From Spirochaetes bacterium GWB1_60_80 (GTDB taxonomy: Bacteria > Spirochaetota > Spirochaetia > Treponematales > UBA12059): a stretch of DNA of 64,000 nucleotides. The notes beneath the pieces are model-generated. The model was given only the letters and a program-made list of their open reading frames with translations, was not told where the DNA came from and searched no databases. Every line of letters starts with the position of its first letter. Position 1 is the stretch's first letter. The position numbers and the translations under genes were made by a program. The stretch spans positions 16,133 to 80,132 of the forward strand of contig MIAR01000032.1 in assembly GCA_001829185.1 (NCBI GenBank). Direction: 5' to 3'. Positions 7,768 through 16,647 of the stretch are shown here, in pieces.

Positions 7768-9213
7768 CTACTTGCTAGCTGGCCTGGTCGCTTGTTCGGA
7801 ATATCCAGCACTCCAGCTTTTTACAGCATAATAAGTTATCGGCTCACTTTTCCCTTTAATAACCTGGTTCTCAATGGCCTTGGCCACCACCTTAGCCTGT
7901 ACCTCAGCATAGAAACTGGCCGAAATCAGGATGGCGTTAGGCGGGGCCAGGCCACACAAGCGGCTGGCCAGATTGACCGTATCGCCGATAACGGCGTATT
8001 CTTGGCGGTTCTGGCTGCCGATGTTGCCGGCTACCACTTCGCCATAGTTGATGCCAATGCCGATGGCCATCGGGTAATCCCAATTGCGACTCAACCGGTG
8101 AGTCTGGCGGACCATGTCGAAGGCGGCCTGCAGTGCCGACTCCGGTTCCTGGAACAAGGCCATAACGGCATCACCCATGAACTTGTCGATATCGCCATGA
8201 TGTTGCTCGACAATACGCGCCTGGACATCAAGCACTTGGTTGAGCCGTTCAATGACCAGGCTGGCGTCTGCCTGGTCAGCGAAACGGGTAAAGCCGCGCA
8301 CATCCGAAAACAGGACCGCCAGCCGGTTCTTCTGCCCGGCCTGACCGGTAGTCTGTTGCCGGATCATGGCATCGGTAGACCGCGATACATACTTGCTAAG
8401 CTGCAGCCGTTCCTGCACGCTGGTAAACATTTCGTTAATGCGGTTACCCAGCATCCCCAGCTCATCCTTGCTCCCGATCTGTACCTTGGCATCCAGCTGA
8501 CCGGCGCCAAAATTGCTAACCATCCGGCCGATGTACAGCAATGGATTGAGTACCAAACGACGGATGGTCCAAATCAAGGCCAATGAGAACAAGACGACTG
8601 CAGCCGTCAGAAACGAAACCAACAACACGCTGGCCTTAGCGATCTGACGATAAATGCCGGCGATGGATACCTTGAAGTGGGCGATGCCGCGGATCGGGCC
8701 GGAAACCGCGACCGGACCATGGCAAAACTGGCAACTCTGTTCATTGCGGAGGGGAAAGAAATATTCCATCTCCCGTTGCTCCGTCAACTCGCGGATAACG
8801 GGTCGGCCGGTGACGATGACCGACTGAAAGGCCGGATTATCCTGCATGCCCACGTCAACCCGCGGCGTCTGTTCGAAAATGACCCGCTCCTGGAAACTGT
8901 TCACGAATTCCAAGGTACGATAATCCTGGAAAGCACGACTGCTATCCGCGCGGTATAAATTGATTGCCTTGAACTCGCCGATCTGTTGCAGGCTTTGCAT
9001 GGTGCCAACCGCCAACGGCGCCTCACCGCCCAACATCAAGTTCTTGATGACCATGTTGAGGATGTCGGTATTAACGCTTAGCGTACTCTTGGCCGCCTCC
9101 AGCAAGTCATTCTTCTGGCGCAACACCGTCAGGGGTATGACGGTTCCCATGACCACCAACATCAGCAGCACTATTACGACTATCACCTTAAATTGGAGGG
9201 AAAGGCCTTTCAT
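7768..9213 (-). CDS. Membrane adenylate/guanylate cyclase with periplasmic haem-binding (CxxCH) sensor domain
   Basis: 481-aa class III nucleotide cyclase. Domain order: membrane helix (about 8-30), periplasmic sensor region (31-190) with a c-type haem motif CQFCH near residue 160, second membrane helix (about 195-215), HAMP linker (215-268), catalytic domain (about 295-460). Catalytic landmarks are VLFSDVRGFTRFAD and DKFMGDAVMALF (metal-binding Asp residues) and GDTVNLASRL. AGGAG lies 8 nt before the start. It overlaps the upstream cytochrome P460 gene by 4 nt. I infer a redox or gas (NO/O2) sensor that changes cAMP or cGMP output; the haem attachment is inferred from the motif alone. Confidence 0.87.
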   Translation of the reverse strand: MKGLSLQFKVIVVIVLLMLVVMGTVIPLTVLRQKNDLLEAAKSTLSVNTDILNMVIKNLMLGGEAPLAVGTMQSLQQIGEFKAINLYRADSSRAFQDYRTLEFVNSFQERVIFEQTPRVDVGMQDNPAFQSVIVTGRPVIRELTEQREMEYFFPLRNEQSCQFCHGPVAVSGPIRGIAHFKVSIAGIYRQIAKASVLLVSFLTAAVVLFSLALIWTIRRLVLNPLLYIGRMVSNFGAGQLDAKVQIGSKDELGMLGNRINEMFTSVQERLQLSKYVSRSTDAMIRQQTTGQAGQKNRLAVLFSDVRGFTRFADQADASLVIERLNQVLDVQARIVEQHHGDIDKFMGDAVMALFQEPESALQAAFDMVRQTHRLSRNWDYPMAIGIGINYGEVVAGNIGSQNRQEYAVIGDTVNLASRLCGLAPPNAILISASFYAEVQAKVVAKAIENQVIKGKSEPITYYAVKSWSAGYSEQATRPASK

Positions 9214-9776
9214 TGATCGGCTCCTGCGGCGTCAAGCCTTTGTAAAAGCACAAAATCGGAGGCCGAAGAGCTATGGCACCTAATGCACATGGCTGGCCGA
9301 CCTTCCATCTTGACTCCACCTTGATTGTCGTACGCTGCCCAAAACCAGTCACCGGCATCAGGGTTGTATCCAGGCACTTTAGCCATCACCGTGTACCCAG
9401 AAACAACGCGGTCCGGGTCGTAGTTTTCCTTAATAATGATCGAGCCAGCCGGTGCGATATTGGCGCTAATAGGCAGGGCATCGGCCAGTATAGGATTGAT
9501 ATAGATGCGGTGAAAACGACCATGAGGCGATTGCCCCGGCTGAATGCCCTTATAATCCGGCCAGGACGGGTAGGCCTTAAAATCTTCTTCTACGGTGATG
9601 CGCTGCCAAAGGCTAGCCCCGCTGATCTGGTCGCCCGTCAAGCCTGGCAAGGCCGCCACTGCCCTCGGGGTGCAGCTGACGATACTGCACAGACCGCATA
9701 AAACGACTCCCCAAAACCGATTGGCCAGTTTCAGTCTGCGACGTACAATAGCTTTCATGGCTTCACTATGAACCAT
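9210..9776 (-). CDS. Cytochrome P460 family protein, exported
   Basis: 188-aa exported haem protein. A basic n-region (KAIVRRRLK) and hydrophobic stretch are followed by a possible lipobox (SIVSC) or a type I site after AVA. The P460 domain shows YPSWPDYKGIQPGQSPHGRFHRIYINP, and near the C-terminus CIRCH, the haem c attachment motif. I chose the ATG at 9776, with AAGGGGG upstream; 9758 is an alternative. The gene overlaps the haem-sensor cyclase by 4 nt (ATGA), so the two are co-translated and probably act together. P460 proteins oxidise small nitrogen compounds or bind NO in some bacteria; the substrate here is unknown. Confidence 0.83.
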   Translation of the reverse strand: MVHSEAMKAIVRRRLKLANRFWGVVLCGLCSIVSCTPRAVAALPGLTGDQISGASLWQRITVEEDFKAYPSWPDYKGIQPGQSPHGRFHRIYINPILADALPISANIAPAGSIIIKENYDPDRVVSGYTVMAKVPGYNPDAGDWFWAAYDNQGGVKMEGRPAMCIRCHSSSASDFVLLQRLDAAGADQ

Positions 9777-9863
9777 GTCGACCCCCTTGTCAAACTTTTC
9801 CAGCAAGAAGAAATAATAGCGACGCAACTGGACAAGGACAAGGACCAGCATTATGATGCCGCC

Positions 9864-11105
9864 ATGATTCAGTCCATCCTTATCTTCGCCCTCACCTATG
9901 TGCTCATTTCAGGCCGCCGGCTCAACCTCATCAAGATCGGCCGGCCGGCCGGCGTCATGCTGGGTGCGGTATTGATGGTGCTAGCCGGAGTGGTGCGGCC
10001 GGAACAGACGTACCGCCTGGTCAACTGGGACACCATCGTACTGTTATTAGGCATGATGATCATTACCGAACACCTGGCTGAGTCCGGCTTCTTCGATAAG
10101 ACCGCCCAATGGCTGAACCGCCGTAACCACGCACCCAAGGCGCTGCTAGCCATCTTGGTGTTTGGCGCCGGCATTCTGTCGGCCTTCCTGGTCAACGATA
10201 TCGTCTGCATCTTTTTTACGCCCTTGCTGGTGATCCTGCTGCGCGCCCGCAAACTGCCGGCCCTACCCTTCCTGCTGGCCCTGGCCTCGGCAGCCAACAT
10301 CGGCGGCGTTATGACCCTGACCGGCAATCCGCAAAACATGATCATCGGCAACCTATCCGGCTTGTCGTACCGTGAGTACTTTTTGTTGATGCTGCCGGTA
10401 GCGCTACTTTGCCTGGCCGTGAACTATCTACTGCTGCTGCTCATCTACCGGCGCGAGCTGTCGACGGCTGCCGCGCTACCAGCGCCTCCACCACCAGTCG
10501 TCACCCTGGAGCGCCAACCGCGGCTGCGCCGTTCCCTCCTGGTCACCGGCCTAGTCATTGTCGGCTTCTTCGCCTTCCATAACCTGCCCTGGACGGCCTT
10601 CGCCGGCGCGGCACTGCTCATGGTAATGTGCAACCGTGATGAGGCCAATCTTCTGCGGCGGATCGACTGGAACCTGCTGCTGTTTTTCGCTTGCCTGTTC
10701 GTGGTGACTGGCGCGTTGCGGGTATCCGGCGCCACGGCCTTGATTACCGACCACGCCGGCCGTTTCCTTGGCAACAGCCCGGCAGCACTCTGGCTGTTCG
10801 GCCTGGTCAACCTGGTTGCCTCCAACATCTTCGGCAACGTACCCTACGTCTTGATCATAGCCGAGTCCATCCAGAAAATGGCCAATCCAAAACTGATGTG
10901 GTATTGCCTGGCCTTTTCCAGCACCGTGGCCGGCAACCTGACCTTGCTGGGCTCGGTGGCCAACGTCATCGTCGCCGAAAAGGCGCGCGACGTCCATGAA
11001 ATGGGCTTTTTCGATTTCCTGAAATTCGGCTTGCCGACCACTTTAGTGACCACGGCTATCGGCCTGGGCATCCTGAGCCTTTACCAAACGATCGGCTGGC
11101 TGTAA
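9864..11105 (+). CDS. ArsB/NhaD-type anion permease (SLC13/citrate-transporter superfamily)
   Basis: 413-aa integral membrane protein with about eleven hydrophobic helices. Signatures: NWDTIVLLLGMMIITEHL in the first half, the re-entrant loop region FLVNDIVCIFFTPLLV and TLTGNPQNMIIG, and in the second half NLVASNIFGNVPYVL and TLLGSVANVIVAEKA. The two pseudo-repeats with an NxxN/GNPQN type motif are typical of the ArsB/NhaD group. I took the ATG at 9864; the longer frame from 9768 would overlap the start of the divergent P460 gene and begins with a hydrophilic stretch. The substrate (arsenite, sodium/proton or dicarboxylate) cannot be told from sequence. Confidence 0.83.
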   Translation: MIQSILIFALTYVLISGRRLNLIKIGRPAGVMLGAVLMVLAGVVRPEQTYRLVNWDTIVLLLGMMIITEHLAESGFFDKTAQWLNRRNHAPKALLAILVFGAGILSAFLVNDIVCIFFTPLLVILLRARKLPALPFLLALASAANIGGVMTLTGNPQNMIIGNLSGLSYREYFLLMLPVALLCLAVNYLLLLLIYRRELSTAAALPAPPPPVVTLERQPRLRRSLLVTGLVIVGFFAFHNLPWTAFAGAALLMVMCNRDEANLLRRIDWNLLLFFACLFVVTGALRVSGATALITDHAGRFLGNSPAALWLFGLVNLVASNIFGNVPYVLIIAESIQKMANPKLMWYCLAFSSTVAGNLTLLGSVANVIVAEKARDVHEMGFFDFLKFGLPTTLVTTAIGLGILSLYQTIGWL

Positions 11106-11398
11106 AAACGCCTAGAAGCGCCACCCCAACTGACCCACACTATGACCGGCCGCACCTGGCGCTTCCGCATCGAGGCCGTCTCCCCCAACACCCGGTGGGA
11201 CGACACCGCCATCCGCCATGACCGGCACAGCGCCCGCCAGTGTCCGGCAAACCCGCAAGACCGCCATCCCGGCTAACCACCCGCATCCCCATCCCCCCGC
11301 CACCACAACCCACCCCTCTCTACGAACCACGGCGCAAAACCGTCAAACCCCGCAACTGGCTTAACCACGGAGACCGCACCCGCGCGGGTGGCACGACC

Positions 11399-11430
11399 AA
11401 ACATGGCCAAGCGATAAGCTGGCCATGTTT
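11399..11430. promoter_or_regulatory. Inverted repeat overlapping the -35 box (operator candidate)
   Basis: Arms AAACATGGCCA (11399-11409) and TGGCCATGTTT (11420-11430) are perfect 11-bp inverted repeats with a 10-bp spacer. The right arm runs 2 nt into the -35 hexamer of the promoter at 11429. This position suits a repressor or activator site. No T-run follows, so it is not a typical terminator. Confidence 0.5.
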
Positions 11431-11457
11431 GATAGTGCCAGGCCCCGCGTCTATAAT
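11429..11457 (+). promoter_or_regulatory. Sigma-70 promoter for the DUF4956-VTC-CotH operon
   Basis: TTGATA (11429-11434), 17 bp spacer, TATAAT (11452-11457). Near-consensus, located about 150 bp upstream of the first gene. Confidence 0.7.
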
Positions 11458-11603
11458 CTCCATGATCAAGCCCGCGCCGTTGTCAAAGTTTTACCCCGCT
11501 TTTCGCACCACCCTTGCCCTTTTCCCGTTTCGACGCAATAATGGCCCCACCGAATGCCAATTCCCGGAGACACTGCCCGTCTTCCATAAGTAAGGATACC
11601 ATC

Positions 11604-12281
11604 GTGAACTGGTTACAAACCACCATCCTCGTCTCTCCCGACCAACTGCTGCGTTTCGCGCTGGCCCTTTGTCTGGCGCTCGCCTTGGGCCTGGGCGTGG
11701 CGCTGGTCTACCGCTATACCCACCGCGGCCTCAACTACGAGAGTAGTTTTGTATCGACCCTGGCCTTGCTGGCACCTATCGTCTGCCTAGTTATGTTTTT
11801 CATCCAGGGTGACCTGGTGCTATCACTTGGCCTAGTCGGCTCACTGTCCATTATCCGCTTCCGCACGCCCATCAAAGACACCCGCGACATGGTCTACCTG
11901 TTCTGGTCCATTGTAGTCGGGTTGGGTTGCGGTACGATGTTCTGGCTCTACTCCATCCTGGCCAGCCTGTTCATCGCCGTGGCGCTGGTCATCTTCAATT
12001 TGGTCAAATATGGCCGCCAGGTCCACGCCGAGTACATCTTGATCATCGCCGGAGGCTTACCGGCCGATTACGCCAGCATCGAGCAACTTATCAACCAGGC
12101 CGACGCCTTGGTTCAGCTGCGCAGCCACGAAATGGAAGGCCAAACCTGGGAACGCACTTACGAATTCCGTTTTAGCCGCCAACAGGAACAGGCCATTCAT
12201 CACCTGGCTACCGTTTTGCAACAATTGCCGGGCATCCACAAGGTTTCGCTGTTGACGCCTCAGCTGACCTTACCGATGTAA
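11604..12281 (+). CDS. DUF4956 family membrane protein
   Basis: 225-aa protein. The first 130 residues form four membrane helices. The motif GLVGSLSIIRFRTPIKDTRDMVYLFWSI is strongly conserved in DUF4956 (the IRFRTPIK stretch). The C-terminal 90 residues are a soluble cytoplasmic domain. I chose GTG at 11604 with AAGGAT upstream. The next genes encode a VTC-domain protein and a CotH kinase; these three families often travel together, and a role in cell-envelope or secreted polymer assembly is generally assumed but not proven. First gene of the operon. Confidence 0.83.
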   Translation: MNWLQTTILVSPDQLLRFALALCLALALGLGVALVYRYTHRGLNYESSFVSTLALLAPIVCLVMFFIQGDLVLSLGLVGSLSIIRFRTPIKDTRDMVYLFWSIVVGLGCGTMFWLYSILASLFIAVALVIFNLVKYGRQVHAEYILIIAGGLPADYASIEQLINQADALVQLRSHEMEGQTWERTYEFRFSRQQEQAIHHLATVLQQLPGIHKVSLLTPQLTLPM

Positions 12282-12287
12282 ACCAGG

Positions 12288-13013
12288 ATGACTAGGCTGA
12301 CCACGCGTTTCGAGCGCAAATATCTGCTGGATCAAGCCCAATACCATCAGGTGCGTAACGAATTGCGATTGCAGATGACCAGCGATGGCTACACCCGCCA
12401 GGGCGGCGGCAACTACCTGGTGCGCAGCCTTTATTACGATACGCGCGACTACTCGGCCTTCCACGAACGCAACGACGGCAACTTTGGCCGCATCAAGTTG
12501 CGCGTCCGTTCTTACAGTGAACAAGCGGAACCAGATCAACCTATCTCAGTGGAAATCAAGACCAAGAAAGGCAATGCCATGGAAAAGTTTGCCTGCTTGG
12601 TCGGCCTGAACGACTACCACAATTTCCAGACCTGCCGGCGCTGGGCTTGCCCCGACAACGAGGTGACCAACGAGTTCGAGCGCCTCTATCGGGTGCGCAT
12701 GATGGTTCCGGTACTGTTGATACAATACCGGCGTGAAGGTTACCGCACCCGCGACGGCTCGCCGCTGCGCGTAACGCTGGACCAGAACATCAGCAGCGCC
12801 CGGGCGTCGCGCCTGTTCCCGGAAAACTTACTGCTCAAGCCGCATCGCCCTAAAAATGTCGTCCTGGAGATCAAGAGCACGGCCGCCTGCGAGCCGGAGT
12901 GGCTGCAACACCTGGTCCGCCGGCACGGCCTCAAAATGACGGCCAACAGCAAGTACGTCCAGGGCATCGAGATCATCCGGCCCAATATGGTGACACCCGG
13001 ACCGGTGGCATGA
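12288..13013 (+). CDS. VTC domain (polyphosphate polymerase-like) protein
   Basis: 241-aa protein of the VTC family, related to the catalytic tunnel domain of the yeast vacuolar polyphosphate polymerase Vtc4. Seen: RFERKYLLD at the N-terminus, SLYYDTRDY, RIKLRVRSY and VSVEIKTKKG-like segments (here ISVEIKTKKG), and at the C-terminus VLEIKSTAA. These supply the alternating Lys/Arg/Glu residues that line the tunnel for phosphate chain binding. It starts 6 nt after the DUF4956 gene and is followed 10 nt later by the CotH gene. Polyphosphate synthesis is plausible but not proven for the bacterial versions. Confidence 0.85.
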   Translation: MTRLTTRFERKYLLDQAQYHQVRNELRLQMTSDGYTRQGGGNYLVRSLYYDTRDYSAFHERNDGNFGRIKLRVRSYSEQAEPDQPISVEIKTKKGNAMEKFACLVGLNDYHNFQTCRRWACPDNEVTNEFERLYRVRMMVPVLLIQYRREGYRTRDGSPLRVTLDQNISSARASRLFPENLLLKPHRPKNVVLEIKSTAACEPEWLQHLVRRHGLKMTANSKYVQGIEIIRPNMVTPGPVA

Positions 13014-13023
13014 GGTATTTGAA

Positions 13024-16000
13024 ATGAAGTACATGAAGCGCTTGCGCTGGCTAGGCATCGGCGCCGGCCTGCTCCTGGCCAGCCTATTGGCCTGCTATAT
13101 CGTCCTCAGCGCCAACACCGCCACCATCAGCTTCGCGGACCCCGGCCTACAGGCCGCCGTGCTGGCGGCCACCGGCGGCGAGACTGGCCAAGTCCTGCGG
13201 CACAAGCTGGGACAGATAACCTGGCTGGACGCCAGCTACCACGATATCCGCGACTTGAACGGCATCGAGCGCCTGGCCAACCTGCGCGGTATCGACCTTT
13301 CAGGCAATCCGCTGCAATCACTCGCTGTCTTGGCCAACCTGGGCGGCCTTGAGGAACTGACGCTGCAAGACTGCGGCCTAACCGACCTGGCCGCGCTCGG
13401 CGCCGGCCAACTGGCCAGACTGCGCCGCCTGTTCCGTCTGGACCTGGCCAATAACCCGGACCTGGCCGGCCTGGCCGCCCTGACCAGTCTGCCGCAGCTG
13501 CGGTCGCTCAGCCTACGGGGCTCAAGCATCGACCAGCTCGACGCGGTCGGCCAGCTGGTCCACCTGACGACCCTCGATTTGCGCGACTGCGACCTAGCCA
13601 CGCTTGATCTGGAACCGCTTGGTCATTTAAGCGCCCTCGAGGAACTTGACCTGCGCGATACCGGCCTAGCTGACCTTACCTTCCTGACCAGGCTATCAAA
13701 CCTGCGCACCGTCAACCTGCGCGGCAATCGCGCCATCACCGATTTCCAGCCCTTGGCCAGCCTAAGTGGGCTGCGCCGCCTGGACGCCAGCCACACCTTT
13801 ATCGGCGCTCAGTTGGCGACCTTGGCCGGACTGCGCCACCTGGAGGATATCGACCTGCGCGCCACCGGGACCGTTGATCTGACAGTCCTGGCCAGTCTGA
13901 TGTCACGTGGCGCTTTACAGGACAATCCGGCTGCCGGTCGCCGCGCCAGTTTGGACATCCGCGACAATCCCGTCAACCTTGACCCACGCTTGGGACCAAT
14001 TGGTTACGACGTCCTGGCGCCATACTGGAATGCCATTGGCAATCGCCAGCCGAAGCACCTGCCCCGCGTACCCAACAAGGAAATCATCATCAGCGAGGCG
14101 ATGAGCGCCAACGATGGCGGCCTGACCGACGCCGACGGAAAGCATGCCGACTGGATCGAACTCTTTAACCCCGGCCCAACGACTGTCCGGTTGGACGGTT
14201 TTTTTTTATCTGACGACCCGACCCAGCCCCTGCGCTGGCAGTTCCCGCCCGAAACCGAGCTGGCCGCAGACAGCCGCTTGATCGTCTTCGCTTCCGGCAA
14301 GCAACCCGGCCCAGCCGGCCAGCTCCACGCCGCCTTCCAGCTGGACGCTGCCGGCGAAAGCCTGGTACTAACCCACCGTAATCGGCACAGCCTGGTAGAC
14401 CGACTGGACCTGCCAGCCTTACCTCGCAACGTCAGCTATGGCGTCAAACCCGACGGACAGGCCACTAGTTTCCTGACCACCAGTTTCCTGGTGCCCACTC
14501 CCGGCGCCGACAACGCGACCGCTATCGAGTACGCCAATGTGGCCTTCTCACACCGCTCCGGTTTCTACGATGCGGCCTTCGACCTAGAACTGGTCGCCAG
14601 TCAACCGGGCTGCGAAATTTACTATACTCTGGACGGTTCTGTACCCGATCCAGCCAACCTAGGCGGCCGCGATGCCTACCGCCTGCGTGACGCGGACAGC
14701 CTGGCCTTCAGCTGGCGACAGGTGCGTAGCTACCACTACAACGGTCCGATACACATTACACCCCGCCACTTGGATACGCGCGACATTGCTGGAATTCCCA
14801 CCGCCGTACCACTCGCTACCGAAGAAAACCTGGGCTGGGAGCCGCCGCAACCGGATATCCCGGCCGGCATGGTGGTTCGCGCACTAGCCTGGGCCGGTCA
14901 AGCGCGCGGCCTGGTGAATAGTGCCTCGTATTTTATCATCACTGACCACTCGGAGAATTTCACATTGCCGGTTGTTTCAATTGTTACCGATCCTAGTGCC
15001 CTTTTCGATTACGATGTTGGACTCTATGTACCCGGGAAATCTTACTACGATAACCTGGATTGGGAAGAGATATGGCGCACGCAACCGGCTAATTACCATC
15101 TTAGGGACTTGGAAATTCCTGTCTGGCTCGATTTTTTTGAAGCCGACGGCCACCAGGTGCTGGGTTTGAATGCCGGCCTGCGCATGCATGGCGATTGGTC
15201 GCGAGCCCTGGTCATGAAATCATTACGTCTCTACGCACGCGACACCTACGACAGCCAGGATCGTTTCAACTATGCGTTTTTCCCCAGTTCCCTGGCGGCA
15301 GACAACCTGTCACCGATCAATGACTACAAACGCTTACTGTTGCGTTCCAATCAAAGCGGCCAGCGGACCTTTCTAGCCGATAGTTTCAGCAATACTTGGG
15401 TTGCCGATCATGTAGCTGTGGATCTGCTACACAATCGACCGGCTGCCCATTTCATCAATGGTGAGTACTGGGGGTTACAGCATCTTAACGAGCGCTTCGA
15501 TGAACACTGGCTGGCCAGTAAGTACGGGCTGCCACCAGAAGAATTCAGCTATTTATACGCCACCTTCGGCCTCGTCGCCCATCTGCGCCAGGGGCAACCC
15601 GAAGCGGAGGAACGCTACGCCGAATTGATGGCTTTCGTCAGAAACCAAGACCTGACTGATGCCGCTTCTTTCGACTACCTCGAAAAACAAATAGATTTGG
15701 ACAGTTTAATCGACTACAACATGGTGCGAATTTTTTCCGGTGACATGGACGGCGTCAACAAGCATGTCATCGTCTGGCGGCGTAATGGTCCCTTGCGCCC
15801 GGAGGCGGGGCCAGGTCTTGACGGCCGCTGGCGCTGGCACACCTGGGACTTCGATAATGCCCTGATTTTCCCTTTCAACGACACTATGACTTATTTTGCC
15901 AATGATCGTACTCTCGACGCTTATTCTGAACGGCCAATTACGTATGAACTGGATGCGGAATACCACTATACCGCACCCTGGGTGCGCGACTCGGATTCTA

Positions 16001-16575
16001 CGATCCTGCTGGCCGGTTTACTTCGCAACGAAGCCTTTCGGATTCGCTTTGTCAATCGTTTTGCCGACTTTATGAATAGTTGGTATCGTGAGGATATTTT
16101 AACAGAAGGACTGGAAAACGCCATGGCGCAGATCCGGTTTGAACTGGGCAGGCATACCCGCCGCTGGGGCATACCCGTGTCATTAGATAGCAAATTCAAC
16201 AGAAATCTGGATTTCGCCCGGCTACGTAGTGGTGTTCAGCGCGAACACCTGCGCGCCTACTTTGGCTATCGCGGCCTGGACATTGGATCGATAGCACCCT
16301 TGGAGCTTGCTTTGCCGCTCGAAGGCGGCCTGGTGCGCGTGAACAGTTTATTGCTCAATGAAGCAGTCCTCGGCGTCTCGCCTGGAACCGTCTGGCGTGG
16401 ATTATACTTCGGTAACCTGCCGGTGGAACTAGAAGCCATCCCAGCCCACGGCTGGTACTTCGCAGGCTGGGAAGGATTACCATCAGGACAGGATGCCAGC
16501 CAGGCCCTGCTTTCGGTTCTGCCCGCTGATTCGCCGAAACTTGAACCGGTCTTCGTGAGATTAGCTGGCCATTGA
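13024..16575 (+). CDS. Large exported CotH-kinase protein with leucine-rich repeats and lamin-tail domain
   Basis: 1183-aa multidomain protein. An N-terminal signal/anchor helix (about 8-28) is followed by 8-10 internalin-like leucine-rich repeats (about 70-310), then a lamin-tail domain (about 355-490; IIISEAMSANDGG...DWIELFNPG). A chitobiase/FN3-like beta domain comes next (about 505-540; CEIYYTLDGSVPDP). The CotH kinase domain (about 640-1010) contains GLRMHGDWSR, LLLRSNQSG and the metal-site region WRWHTWDFDNAL. A beta-rich tail follows. CotH is a secreted protein kinase in Bacillus spores. Here it is the last gene of the DUF4956-VTC-CotH operon. The fusion to leucine-rich repeats suggests binding to a surface partner. 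Confidence 0.87.
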   Translation: MKYMKRLRWLGIGAGLLLASLLACYIVLSANTATISFADPGLQAAVLAATGGETGQVLRHKLGQITWLDASYHDIRDLNGIERLANLRGIDLSGNPLQSLAVLANLGGLEELTLQDCGLTDLAALGAGQLARLRRLFRLDLANNPDLAGLAALTSLPQLRSLSLRGSSIDQLDAVGQLVHLTTLDLRDCDLATLDLEPLGHLSALEELDLRDTGLADLTFLTRLSNLRTVNLRGNRAITDFQPLASLSGLRRLDASHTFIGAQLATLAGLRHLEDIDLRATGTVDLTVLASLMSRGALQDNPAAGRRASLDIRDNPVNLDPRLGPIGYDVLAPYWNAIGNRQPKHLPRVPNKEIIISEAMSANDGGLTDADGKHADWIELFNPGPTTVRLDGFFLSDDPTQPLRWQFPPETELAADSRLIVFASGKQPGPAGQLHAAFQLDAAGESLVLTHRNRHSLVDRLDLPALPRNVSYGVKPDGQATSFLTTSFLVPTPGADNATAIEYANVAFSHRSGFYDAAFDLELVASQPGCEIYYTLDGSVPDPANLGGRDAYRLRDADSLAFSWRQVRSYHYNGPIHITPRHLDTRDIAGIPTAVPLATEENLGWEPPQPDIPAGMVVRALAWAGQARGLVNSASYFIITDHSENFTLPVVSIVTDPSALFDYDVGLYVPGKSYYDNLDWEEIWRTQPANYHLRDLEIPVWLDFFEADGHQVLGLNAGLRMHGDWSRALVMKSLRLYARDTYDSQDRFNYAFFPSSLAADNLSPINDYKRLLLRSNQSGQRTFLADSFSNTWVADHVAVDLLHNRPAAHFINGEYWGLQHLNERFDEHWLASKYGLPPEEFSYLYATFGLVAHLRQGQPEAEERYAELMAFVRNQDLTDAASFDYLEKQIDLDSLIDYNMVRIFSGDMDGVNKHVIVWRRNGPLRPEAGPGLDGRWRWHTWDFDNALIFPFNDTMTYFANDRTLDAYSERPITYELDAEYHYTAPWVRDSDSTILLAGLLRNEAFRIRFVNRFADFMNSWYREDILTEGLENAMAQIRFELGRHTRRWGIPVSLDSKFNRNLDFARLRSGVQREHLRAYFGYRGLDIGSIAPLELALPLEGGLVRVNSLLLNEAVLGVSPGTVWRGLYFGNLPVELEAIPAHGWYFAGWEGLPSGQDASQALLSVLPADSPKLEPVFVRLAGH

Positions 16576-16647
16576 ACTTGCCAGACTACCAGCCGGCTGG
16601 CAACTGCCCGGCTGGACAGCCGTTACGGCTGACGCTATCATGACACT

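Larger units (their letters stand above)
11106..11603. other. Long intergenic region with strongly C-biased plus strand
   Basis: 498 bp without a supported gene. From about 11270 to 11345 the plus strand is extremely C-rich and G-poor. A 44-codon open frame at 11142-11276 has no ribosome site and no recognisable product. The right half holds the promoter and palindrome of the following operon. Confidence 0.6.

Noticed and set aside
11142..11276. 44-codon frame in the long intergenic region
   Set aside because: No ribosome site, extreme composition and no recognisable motif.
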